A stretch of 12,260 nt of DNA, from positions 1-12,260 of the forward strand of contig CAMLNK010000030.1 in the NCBI GenBank assembly GCA_946481035.1, given 5' to 3'. Shown piece after piece: positions 1 through 6,563 of this stretch; the first letter of the stretch is position 1, and every line of letters starts with the position of its first letter. This DNA comes from an uncultured Dyadobacter sp. GTDB lineage: Bacteria > Bacteroidota > Bacteroidia > Cytophagales > Spirosomataceae. Both the position numbers and the translations under genes were made by a program. The notes under the pieces were generated by a model. The model saw nothing but the letters and a program-made list of their open reading frames with translations, did no database searches and was not told the origin of the DNA.

Positions 1-222
1 ATAGGCATTCTTGATGTTGTAGGCGCGCCAGGTGGAACCGTCCAGCTTATTGCCCTCGTAAATGCCGTCGAAAAACTTTTTGAAGTTTTCGTATTTGGAA
101 AAAACATCGTCGGAAGTAAGCCCCGACTCAGGCGCTTTGTCGAGATAGTCTTCCACGCACGAACCGAGAAGTAAAATCAACAGCGCCGGTACAAATAGTA
201 TCGTAATTAATCTTTTCATCAT
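1..222 (-). CDS. SusD-like (RagB/SusD) outer-membrane lipoprotein, N-terminal fragment cut by window edge
   Basis: Only the first 74 codons are present; the gene continues past the left edge. The protein starts MMKRLITILF, has a hydrophobic stretch and a lipobox ending LLLGSC, so the mature N-terminus should be a lipidated Cys at residue 22. The mature part begins CVEDYLDKAPES and goes on with a D-x-V-F-x-K-Y-E-N-F-x-K-F-F-D-G-I-Y stretch, the typical N-terminus of SusD/RagB proteins, which act as the surface lid that binds substrate over a SusC transporter. It begins 13 bp after the SusC stop codon, the standard susC-susD order and spacing. Two ATG codons are adjacent (222 and 219); the first is used here, but the second is equally possible. 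There is no clear Shine-Dalgarno sequence, as is usual in this phylum. The substrate cannot be inferred from this fragment. Confidence 0.93.
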   Translation of the reverse strand, partial: MMKRLITILFVPALLILLLGSCVEDYLDKAPESGLTSDDVFSKYENFKKFFDGIYEGNKLDGSTWRAYNIKNAY

Positions 223-235
223 CAGTTGGTTTGGG

Positions 236-3200
236 TTAGAATGCAGCCCTGATGGCAAACTTCACGGTGCTCATTTGCGGGTAAAAACCCTGGTTGAAAT
301 CTTTCCTTTCCGGATCACCTTCGATGAGCTTGGTGAACGTCCAGAGGTTATTGCCCGTCACGAAAAACACCAGGTTGGAAGTACCGATCACCCGGCGGAG
401 GAATTTGGAATTGAATGTATAGGAAGCATACACCTCTCTCAATCTCAAATAGTTGGAATTCCGCCAGAACCGGTTCTCGATCATGATATCGAAGCCCCTG
501 TCGGCCTCGCCGCCGCCCCAGAACAGGTTGTCGGTGCTGCCCCCGCCGGAATAATGCAGCGTAGCGTGGTTGGCACCGGGGTTGGTGGGCGTCCAGTAGT
601 CGAGCTGGGATGCGTGCACGCGCCAGTCGCCTTTGATAAACTCCACCTCGTAAGGCTGGTTGAACTCCACATATTTGCCCACATTCCCCTGGAACATGAA
701 ATTGAAGTCAAACTTTTTCCAGGTAAAACCTGCTGAAAATGAATAGGTAATCGGCGGGTAATCCGAGCCCGGGATCGGATACTTGTCCAGGTTGGTCACT
801 TTGCCGTCTCCATTGTAGTCCAGGAACTTATAATCGCCCACATTCAGCTTTTGCACGTCGATAGCCGCAACGTTATTATGAATATCGTCCACGGAAGTAT
901 AATACCCGCTGCCTGTCAGCTCCACCCCGCTCAGCTGCGCGCCCAGCGGCTTGCCTGCTGCTTTTTGGTAATCATAGGCATACGGCAGGTCGTCTTTGAA
1001 CAAAATGCGGTTTTCATTAAACCCGAAAATACCCTTTACGAAATAGTTGAGCCCCGAAGACGTGTGGTTGCGGTACTCGGTTTCGAGCTCGATACCGTGC
1101 TTTTTCAATCGGCCCAGGTTCAGCTCCTTGAATGAGTTACCCACGAGCATAGTTACGCTTTGCGGCCTGAGGAGCATTTTCTGACGATGCTCGTCGAAAA
1201 GATCGATGCCGAAAGTGAAGGTATCGTTCCAAAGCCCGAGCTCGATACCGAAATCACGCTTGCGGGCCTCTTCCCATTGCGAAACCAGGTTCGGGCCGAG
1301 GTCTTCGTGAATGTAGCCCGCATTATCCTTATAGAATTCGCTCAGGTACAGCCACCGGTTATCGGCGATATCGCTCCCCACTTTGCCATCCGAATAGCGG
1401 AGTTTCAGCTTACTGATCCAGGGAATGCGGTCTTTGAAAAACTTCTCCTCCGAAACCACCCAGCCAATGGCCCCCGACGGGAAGAACCCGTACCGCTTGC
1501 CCGGCGCGAAACGCTCGGAGCCGGTGTAGCCCACGTTCAATTCGAGCAGGTATTTGTTGGCATAATCATAAGTAGCGCGGCTCACGAGGCCCTGGTTGTA
1601 ATAAGGGAAATCGATCGTCTTGTCCTTCTGCTGGCGGTTCACGAGCACGAGCCCGGTCACGCTATGCTTTCCGAATGCCCGGTTGTAGCTGGCCGAGAGT
1701 TCGTAGTAAAAATCTTTGTAATAGTCATTTTCCAGCTCACCTACATTAATATCCAGCGGCGATTGCTGGAACGACTCATTACCCTGCCCGGCCCTGAACC
1801 ACGGATTTTCTTCGGTACCGATCTTGTCGTAGTTGAGCTGGTACTCCGGGAACGAATAGCTCGCCGTGAGCGAGCGGTTGCGGTAATAGGTGCTCATGGA
1901 CACCTTTCCCTTCACCGACAGCCCCTTGGTGATCGCGTCCAGTTTCTGATCGAGAATCAGGTCGGTGAAAAGCTTCGAATCCAGGTATCGGTTGAAGGAT
2001 CCCTGGTTCATGGAGGTGTACGGGTTACCGGTAAACTCCCCGAAGTTCATCGCGAGACGGTCGCCGGAATCGTTTGGATAATCAGGGTCCGGCACTTGTT
2101 GGAGCACCCACGCCGGGAAATAGGCCGGATAGCGGGAAGGCCCTGTCGAATAGAGGTTCCGCCAGGGAGAGCTGTTGGGTTGATTTTTGATACCGGTCTC
2201 CCCGCCCACGTTCAGCGTCAATGTGGTGTTGCGGGTCAGGTTAAAATCGATATTGGTGCGGTAGTTGAAACGGTTGTACCAATAGCGGGTATCGTCGTAA
2301 CCTTTATTATAAGCCTTGAAAAAATCGCCCTGGTAAGCATAGCCGAGCGAGGCGAAATATTTGATAAAATTGGTACCGCCCGAAACGTTGAAGTTGGCAT
2401 TCGCATTGGTAGCGAACGGCTTGGTCATAATATCGAACCAGTTCACGTCCGGGTAGCGAAGGCTGTTCAGCGGCGTCGACGGGTTCCGGTACTGATTCAA
2501 TGCGTATTGCGGAATGAGGTCGGTAAACTGCTGCCCGTTCATCAATGCCTGGTTGTACATCGACATCGTTTGGTAGGAACTGATGTGGTCCGGAATGCGC
2601 GTCGCTTTCGCCAGGCCATACGAACCTGTAAAGTCGAGTTTAGGTTTGCCGATCGTACCGCGTTTCGTAGTTACAATAATGACCCCGTTAGCCCCTTTCG
2701 CGCCAAAAACGGCCGTAGCCGATGCGTCCTTCAATACCGAAATGGTGGCGATCTCGTTGGGGTCCATGTCGCGGAAATCGCGCTCCACGCCGTCGACCAT
2801 CACCAGCGGCTGCGAACCGTTCCAGCTCGAAAGCCCGCGGATCACGATCTCCGAATGGTCGCTGCCGGGCTCACCGCTTTGCTGCATCGTAAGCACGCCG
2901 GAGAGCTTGCCTGCGAGCGCGTTGGTGACGTTGGACGTGCCCGCACGCATGAGGGCCTTGTTATCGACCTGCGAAATGGCACCCACCACGCTCTCTTTAC
3001 GCTGCGTACCATAACCCACCACTACCACCTCTTCCAATGCCTTGTTTTCCGGTATCAGTTTTACGTCCAGCGACCGGCGGCCAGCCACCTGTATTTCCTG
3101 AGAAACATATCCTATATAACTGAATACCAATATCGAAGCATTATTGGTAACCGTGATTTTGTATTTGCCTTCGGTGTCGGTCGAGAGCCCGTTGAGGGTC

Positions 3201-3808
3201 CCTTTCTCGACAACGTTCACCCCCGGCAGGCCGTTACCGTTTTCATCCCTGATCACCCCGGCCACGGTCACCGTCAGTGAAGCAATGGCATTGTCCATTA
3301 CCTGACGCAGCCGCTGGGCATGATAGGCTTCGACTGAGTTATTGAATGCCTCCGGCTTGCCTGCCGCCGATGCTTTGAACACCGACGTGCCGTTGAGCAC
3401 CTCGGTAACCGCGTGCTTTTTGGCATTGGAAACATAAATGGTTTCGTTGACCCTGCTGAAACTGAGGCTCGTTTCCTGCGAAATGTGCCTGAGCAGCTTC
3501 CCCACGCTGGCCTGTGGGAAACTGAGGTCGACGGTCTTGTTCCGTACAAGTTTCTGGTCGTACTGGAAATTGAAATTGGTTTTGTCGTTGATTACCACAA
3601 AAGCATCTTCCAGCGGCACGTTGTGCAGATCGATGGAGATGTAGATTTTCTCAATGCTCTGCTCCTGGGCCTTGCCGTCGGATGCCGACAGCAAACCTGC
3701 GAAAATGCATTGCAAAACCGTCCCGATAACCGCATACCTAGACATCGCTACAATTTGTCGTAGTAGTTTATATTGCATATTTTTGATCGTTTTGAATTTC
3801 ACGTTCAT
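236..3808 (-). CDS. SusC-like TonB-dependent receptor with N-terminal STN signalling domain
   Basis: This 1190-residue outer-membrane transporter imports an oligosaccharide or other large nutrient using TonB/ExbBD energy, with the downstream SusD partner. Order of parts: positively charged start and hydrophobic signal segment (about 25-41, cleavage expected near the AQ at 47-48); STN domain (about 56-127), which contacts FecR in the periplasm; a linker of about 50 residues; carboxypeptidase-regulatory-like beta-sandwich (about 181-255, with GNGLPGVNV and the GxYxI pattern); TonB box LEEVVVVGYGTQ (258-269); plug domain ending in GVIIVTTKRG (375-384); then a long beta-barrel ending in an aromatic residue (AAF). 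A calcium-loop-like D-x-N-G-D-G motif lies at 997-1002, common in SusC proteins. The ATG at 3808 was chosen because it leaves a full signal region; ATGs at residues 11 and 22 are alternatives. STN plus adjacent FecR and sigma genes indicates a transducing receptor that controls its own expression. Family assignment is very secure; the substrate is unknown. Confidence 0.97.
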   Translation of the reverse strand: MNVKFKTIKNMQYKLLRQIVAMSRYAVIGTVLQCIFAGLLSASDGKAQEQSIEKIYISIDLHNVPLEDAFVVINDKTNFNFQYDQKLVRNKTVDLSFPQASVGKLLRHISQETSLSFSRVNETIYVSNAKKHAVTEVLNGTSVFKASAAGKPEAFNNSVEAYHAQRLRQVMDNAIASLTVTVAGVIRDENGNGLPGVNVVEKGTLNGLSTDTEGKYKITVTNNASILVFSYIGYVSQEIQVAGRRSLDVKLIPENKALEEVVVVGYGTQRKESVVGAISQVDNKALMRAGTSNVTNALAGKLSGVLTMQQSGEPGSDHSEIVIRGLSSWNGSQPLVMVDGVERDFRDMDPNEIATISVLKDASATAVFGAKGANGVIIVTTKRGTIGKPKLDFTGSYGLAKATRIPDHISSYQTMSMYNQALMNGQQFTDLIPQYALNQYRNPSTPLNSLRYPDVNWFDIMTKPFATNANANFNVSGGTNFIKYFASLGYAYQGDFFKAYNKGYDDTRYWYNRFNYRTNIDFNLTRNTTLTLNVGGETGIKNQPNSSPWRNLYSTGPSRYPAYFPAWVLQQVPDPDYPNDSGDRLAMNFGEFTGNPYTSMNQGSFNRYLDSKLFTDLILDQKLDAITKGLSVKGKVSMSTYYRNRSLTASYSFPEYQLNYDKIGTEENPWFRAGQGNESFQQSPLDINVGELENDYYKDFYYELSASYNRAFGKHSVTGLVLVNRQQKDKTIDFPYYNQGLVSRATYDYANKYLLELNVGYTGSERFAPGKRYGFFPSGAIGWVVSEEKFFKDRIPWISKLKLRYSDGKVGSDIADNRWLYLSEFYKDNAGYIHEDLGPNLVSQWEEARKRDFGIELGLWNDTFTFGIDLFDEHRQKMLLRPQSVTMLVGNSFKELNLGRLKKHGIELETEYRNHTSSGLNYFVKGIFGFNENRILFKDDLPYAYDYQKAAGKPLGAQLSGVELTGSGYYTSVDDIHNNVAAIDVQKLNVGDYKFLDYNGDGKVTNLDKYPIPGSDYPPITYSFSAGFTWKKFDFNFMFQGNVGKYVEFNQPYEVEFIKGDWRVHASQLDYWTPTNPGANHATLHYSGGGSTDNLFWGGGEADRGFDIMIENRFWRNSNYLRLREVYASYTFNSKFLRRVIGTSNLVFFVTGNNLWTFTKLIEGDPERKDFNQGFYPQMSTVKFAIRAAF

Positions 3809-3870
3809 TACACGTGGCTTTCTCCGTTACCTGATTGAGCGCCAACTCTTAGCACGGGAAAGTCACACGG

Positions 3871-3896
3871 ACCGGTAATCAGCAATGGTTACCGGT
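3871..3896. other. Perfect inverted repeat (stem-loop) in the susC leader
   Basis: ACCGGTAA at 3871-3878 pairs perfectly with TTACCGGT at 3889-3896 across a 10-base loop, and two more pairs can form inside the loop after one mismatch. It lies between the fecR stop (3938) and the susC start (3808), about 63 bp before the susC ATG. Read on the plus strand it is followed by a T-rich run (TCTTTTTT), the form of an intrinsic terminator, but no plus-strand gene ends here. Read in the direction of transcription (minus) the A-run precedes the stem and no U-run follows it, so it is not a normal terminator for fecR. It may be an mRNA hairpin that sets fecR/susC expression ratios, a protein-binding palindrome, or a stop for antisense transcription. 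Confidence 0.5.
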
Positions 3897-3937
3897 TCTT
3901 TTTTCAGCTGGTATCAGACCGCATAGGCTGGTTTCGG

Positions 3938-5038
3938 TTATTGAAGTTTTACAATGCTGTTGTTCACTTTATAGGAAAACCGGTTGGGATAACTCATTAC
4001 CCCGAGGATGTAATCCAACGGCTTATCCTGGAATTTGCCGCTGAACCGCCAGTCGGCGTCCATGCGCACGCCCGGCGCCACCTCGAACTTCACACCGTAC
4101 CAGCGTTCGAGTTTGAGGATCGTTGAATGAAAATCCGACTTCTGGAAGTATAGCATGCCGTCTTTCCAGCCGATCTGCTCTTTTTCGTCGTAGGTACTCA
4201 CGATCAGTTCGCCGGCCTCTTTCTGGAAAGTCGCCATTTCGCTTTTGCTCAGAAAAACGCATGCATTCTGGTCCTCGGCCCCTATTTGGGCATTCACCTT
4301 CACTTTGCCGCTCACCACCGCAACCTGCACCGCCTTGTTTTCCGGATAAGCGCGGATGTTGAACGAGGTACCGAGCACTTTGGTCACGACATCGCCCGTG
4401 TTGATCACAAACGGGGCTTTTTCGTTGCGGGTAACATCGAAGAACGCCTCGCCGGTGAGGCTTACTTTCCGGATGTCTTCTTCGAATGCTTCGGGGTAAG
4501 AGATCGACGAGCCTGCATTGAGCGTCACGCGGGTGCCGTCCGGGAGTACGAGCTTACGCTGCTGCCCGTTCGCCGACTTATGCTCCACCGGCACAAATGC
4601 CGAGGCGGGCGCGTGATGGCTGGCCAGGTACCTGTTCACCAGAAAGAATGCTCCCACGAGCACACACGCGGCTGCGAGGAGCCGGAACACACGGCGGAAA
4701 CCGATGCGCCGCGGCTGCGCGACGGCGGGCTTCTGAACATCCGAAGCAGCCACGGACGATTCGAGCCGCTTCCATTGCTGGTCGATGTCGTAGGTTGGAA
4801 CAGGCTTGCCCTGGAAATGCAGGGCGAGAACGATTTTCCGGGCTTTTTCGATTTCGGGGCGGCGGGACGGGTTGGCGAGAAGCCATTTCTCCCACAGATG
4901 GTCATTTTCGGGGGCGGTGCCGTTGAGCCACGCACGGAAATCGTCGTCGAGGACGAAATCCTTGTAGCCAAACCGGTCGTATTTGTGCGCTTCCAATAGG
5001 GATAGTATTTGTTCTTTACTTAGATAAGCCAGAACCAA
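3938..5038 (-). CDS. FecR-type transmembrane anti-sigma factor
   Basis: This 366-residue inner-membrane regulator holds the ECF sigma factor encoded just upstream and releases it when the STN domain of the SusC receptor signals. Parts: cytoplasmic sigma-binding region (about 1-110) with the F-x-x-W-L ... L-W-x-x-W-L-x-x-N-P ... A-R-x-x-V pattern (W38, W49, W52, P57, A66) and a later W89; one membrane helix (about 118-135); FecR domain (about 155-250), including LPDGTRVTLNAGSSISYP, LTGEAFFDV and VLGTSFNIRAY; and a C-terminal DUF4974-like module (about 298-364). Length and order are normal for the family. The start codon is TTG at 5038: the only codons between the in-frame stop at 5060-5062 and residue 267 that could serve are TTG and CTG, as there is no ATG or GTG in reach. 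The sigma stop codon lies 42 bp upstream, so the two genes are probably co-transcribed. Confidence 0.95.
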   Translation of the reverse strand: MVLAYLSKEQILSLLEAHKYDRFGYKDFVLDDDFRAWLNGTAPENDHLWEKWLLANPSRRPEIEKARKIVLALHFQGKPVPTYDIDQQWKRLESSVAASDVQKPAVAQPRRIGFRRVFRLLAAACVLVGAFFLVNRYLASHHAPASAFVPVEHKSANGQQRKLVLPDGTRVTLNAGSSISYPEAFEEDIRKVSLTGEAFFDVTRNEKAPFVINTGDVVTKVLGTSFNIRAYPENKAVQVAVVSGKVKVNAQIGAEDQNACVFLSKSEMATFQKEAGELIVSTYDEKEQIGWKDGMLYFQKSDFHSTILKLERWYGVKFEVAPGVRMDADWRFSGKFQDKPLDYILGVMSYPNRFSYKVNNSIVKLQ

Positions 5039-5060
5039 TACCGAGTGACCCTCGACCGGT

Positions 5061-5082
5061 TAAATTTTTTGTAAAAATTTTT
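5061..5082. other. AT-only tract with AAAAATTTTT palindrome at the sigma/fecR junction
   Basis: Most of the 42-bp gap between the sigma and fecR genes is a nearly pure A/T stretch, including AAAAATTTTT at 5073-5082, which runs into the sigma stop codon. On the coding (minus) strand the tract is followed by a GC-richer stretch containing GAGGGT about 11 bases before the TTG start of fecR. It could be a weak Shine-Dalgarno-like site or part of an internal promoter, but neither is a clear match to a known consensus. Confidence 0.3.
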
Positions 5083-5746
5083 ATATTAATGCAGTACCCG
5101 AAGCCAGCAGCGACACATAGACGCCGAGCATGAAAGGCACGTCGGTTCCTTGCGGGGCCAGTTCCTCATTCAGCGCATCCAGTGCTTTATAAATGAGCTT
5201 ATAAACGGCCCGGGTAGAGATATTCATAATCACCGCGATTTCCCCGAACGACTGCTCATTATAGAACCGAAGGTACAATGCCTCTTTCTGCCGCGCCGGA
5301 AGGTTTTGAATGGCGTTTTGCAGCAAAAGCACATTTTCTTTGAGCGTCTGATCGTGGATCATCTTCATTTCCGCCGACAGTTCGACATGAAAAAGCGAAT
5401 CGTCGTCGTCGAGTGCGATCGTCATGGGGCTTGCCTTGGCCCTTTTGAGGATCAGCCGGCGGAGTGATGCGAGTAGATAGTTCCGGATGGAATCGGAGTT
5501 ACCGAGAAATGCTTTCCGCTCCCAGATATTCATAAAAAGGATCTGGATACAATCCTTCACCTCCTCATCATCCTTATTGAAACGAAGCCCGTAATTGAGC
5601 AGCGACGGATAATAGTGCCTGAATATCTGTTCAAAAGCTTCGCCGCTCCCCTCCCTCAGCATGTCCCACAGAGGCGCGGCTTGGCCAGGACCAGCCGGCT
5701 CGGACCGGGTCGTTTTCCAGTTGTTAGTCAGGTTAATAGCTTCCAT
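5081..5746 (-). CDS. ECF-type RNA polymerase sigma factor (SusC/FecR-linked family)
   Basis: This 221-residue sigma-70 family protein should direct RNA polymerase to the promoter of its susC/susD target once freed by FecR. Region 2 spans about 35-103 (GEAFEQIFRHYYPSLLNYG ... EEVKDCIQILFMNIWE ... IRNYLLASLRRLIL), and region 4 about 138-196 (LQNAIQNLPARQKEALYLRF ... SFGEIAVIMNISTRAVYKLI), with the helix-turn-helix near 166-186. There is no other domain, as expected for an ECF factor. Two features stand out: a roughly 30-residue polar N-terminal extension before region 2, and a 19-residue hydrophobic C-terminal tail (203-221) that looks able to insert into a membrane. The gene starts at an ATG and lies 155 bp after the mini-FecR gene and 42 bp before fecR, all on one strand. 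The 155-bp gap upstream has no convincing TAnnTTTG promoter, so transcription may come through from the upstream gene or from an ECF-type promoter not recognised here. Confidence 0.94.
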   Translation of the reverse strand: MEAINLTNNWKTTRSEPAGPGQAAPLWDMLREGSGEAFEQIFRHYYPSLLNYGLRFNKDDEEVKDCIQILFMNIWERKAFLGNSDSIRNYLLASLRRLILKRAKASPMTIALDDDDSLFHVELSAEMKMIHDQTLKENVLLLQNAIQNLPARQKEALYLRFYNEQSFGEIAVIMNISTRAVYKLIYKALDALNEELAPQGTDVPFMLGVYVSLLASGTALI

Positions 5747-5901
5747 GCTCGCTGAGATTGGTCAATTTTCGGTTCAGGAATACCATCTGCAATATGTAAC
5801 TGCACAATGATTTTTAGGTGACGCAGAATATCCGGACCACCCTTAAAAAAGTCAATATTTTTCAGGAAATAATAAAATCAGGAGCAGGAGGGCTTGGAAG
5901 G

Positions 5902-6285
5902 CTAATTGCCCAATATAAAGTAAAATATGAAAAGCAGAAATGTCACCGACATGAGGATCAGCACGATGTTACCTGCTGAGAGGCCGCTGACCGGTCCGTC
6001 CTGTGCGTTCTTTCTCGCCTCACGGTCCCCCATAATATCGAGCGAACTCATAATGCGGCCCCAGATAGAGTTGACATCCTGACCGGAAAGGCCGTCGGGC
6101 TTCCAGTCGGATGCGATCAGCACCAGTTCGCGCGCTTTGGCGACCGTATCTTTCTGCGCGGGGTATTTGAGGATCCAGTTTTCCCAGAAGGACCGGATTG
6201 GCGGATCATCGGGAAACCGTACCCATCTTATGAAGAGGTTTTCCATTGCCAACTCCTCAGCCGATAACTCTGAAAACGGTTTCAT
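5902..6285 (-). CDS. Small tail-anchored protein resembling only the cytoplasmic part of FecR (mini-FecR)
   Basis: This 127-residue protein has no confident family name. Residues about 12-83 follow the same pattern as the sigma-binding N-terminus of the FecR protein two genes downstream: W21-V, W34-E-N-W-I, Y-P42, A51-R-E-L-V and W75, against W38-L, W49-E-K-W-L, N-P57, A66-R-K-I-V and W89 in FecR; intervals between matching residues agree to within two. A charged spacer (84-98) leads to a very hydrophobic helix (about 104-125) that ends two residues before the stop. There is no periplasmic FecR domain and no DUF4974 module, so it cannot receive a receptor signal in the usual way. Inference: a membrane-tethered anti-sigma or sigma-buffering protein, or a stable truncated FecR relative. 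It has its own housekeeping-type promoter, is divergent from alaS and precedes the sigma gene on the same strand. The ORF is intact with an ATG start. Confidence 0.8.
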   Translation of the reverse strand: MKPFSELSAEELAMENLFIRWVRFPDDPPIRSFWENWILKYPAQKDTVAKARELVLIASDWKPDGLSGQDVNSIWGRIMSSLDIMGDREARKNAQDGPVSGLSAGNIVLILMSVTFLLFIFYFILGN

Positions 6286-6316
6286 CGATATTAGTAGATT
6301 GAATTTTAGGGCCTAT

Positions 6317-6344
6317 CAAACGTAAATCCGGATTTCGGTCACAA
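6317..6344 (-). promoter_or_regulatory. Bacteroidota housekeeping promoter for the mini-FecR gene
   Basis: On the minus strand TACGTTTG (6324-6317) matches the Bacteroidota -7 consensus TAnnTTTG exactly, and TTG (6344-6342) lies 17 bases upstream, in the place of the -33 element. Transcription would begin near 6310, leaving a leader of about 25 bases before the ATG at 6285. The spacing is slightly short of the usual 19. The match suggests expression by the primary sigma factor rather than by the ECF factor of the locus. Confidence 0.55.
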
Positions 6345-6495
6345 CCGGTATTATATGTTTGTTAAACTTTATAGCTAAAAAAGGAGGCGTTTCAGGGTTT
6401 ATACTCACTTTTAGGGGAGTTAGAAAATTATTTCAAAAAAAGCCATCCTGTACTGTGGGGTACACCGAAATTCGGAATATGCGAAGCCGTAGTAA

Positions 6496-6524
6496 CTTAA
6501 TCTCGAAGCAACTGTGTACCTTTG
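6496..6524 (+). promoter_or_regulatory. Bacteroidota housekeeping promoter for alaS
   Basis: TACCTTTG at 6517-6524 is an exact TAnnTTTG -7 element. TTA at 6496-6498 stands 18 bases upstream where TTG is expected (one mismatch). The start point would be near 6531, giving a leader of about 30 bases before the alaS ATG at 6564. No T-box or other leader structure fits in so short a leader. Confidence 0.6.
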
Positions 6525-6563
6525 CGGCAAATTTCACGATGATATAGTACCAAAACAGATACA

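Noticed and set aside
1160..3280. 706-codon plus-strand open frame antisense to the SusC gene
   Set aside because: The susC frame is proven by strong domain matches over its whole length; the antisense translation has no recognisable motif and is a by-product of codon bias.
4286..4999. 237-codon plus-strand open frame antisense to fecR
   Set aside because: Lies entirely opposite a well-supported FecR protein and shows no domain of its own.
5824..5855. TTGAC...TATTCTG as a sigma-gene promoter
   Set aside because: The spacing of 22 bases and the poor match to TAnnTTTG do not support a Bacteroidota promoter.
5747..5901. Remnant of a FecR periplasmic domain after the mini-FecR stop (truncated pseudogene)
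   Set aside because: The gap is only 155 bp, far too short, and shows no FecR-like frame; the mini-FecR ORF ends cleanly after its membrane helix, which argues for an intact short gene.
3871..6349. ACCGGT hexamer in each regulatory gap (3871, 3891, 5055, 6344) as a shared operator
   Set aside because: By eye the hexamer occurs well over ten times in the window, including many times inside coding sequence, so it is simply common in this genome.
6359..6547. 62-codon plus-strand open frame between the mini-FecR gene and alaS
   Set aside because: Its 3' part contains the alaS promoter, composition is AT-rich and non-coding in character, and no motif is visible.
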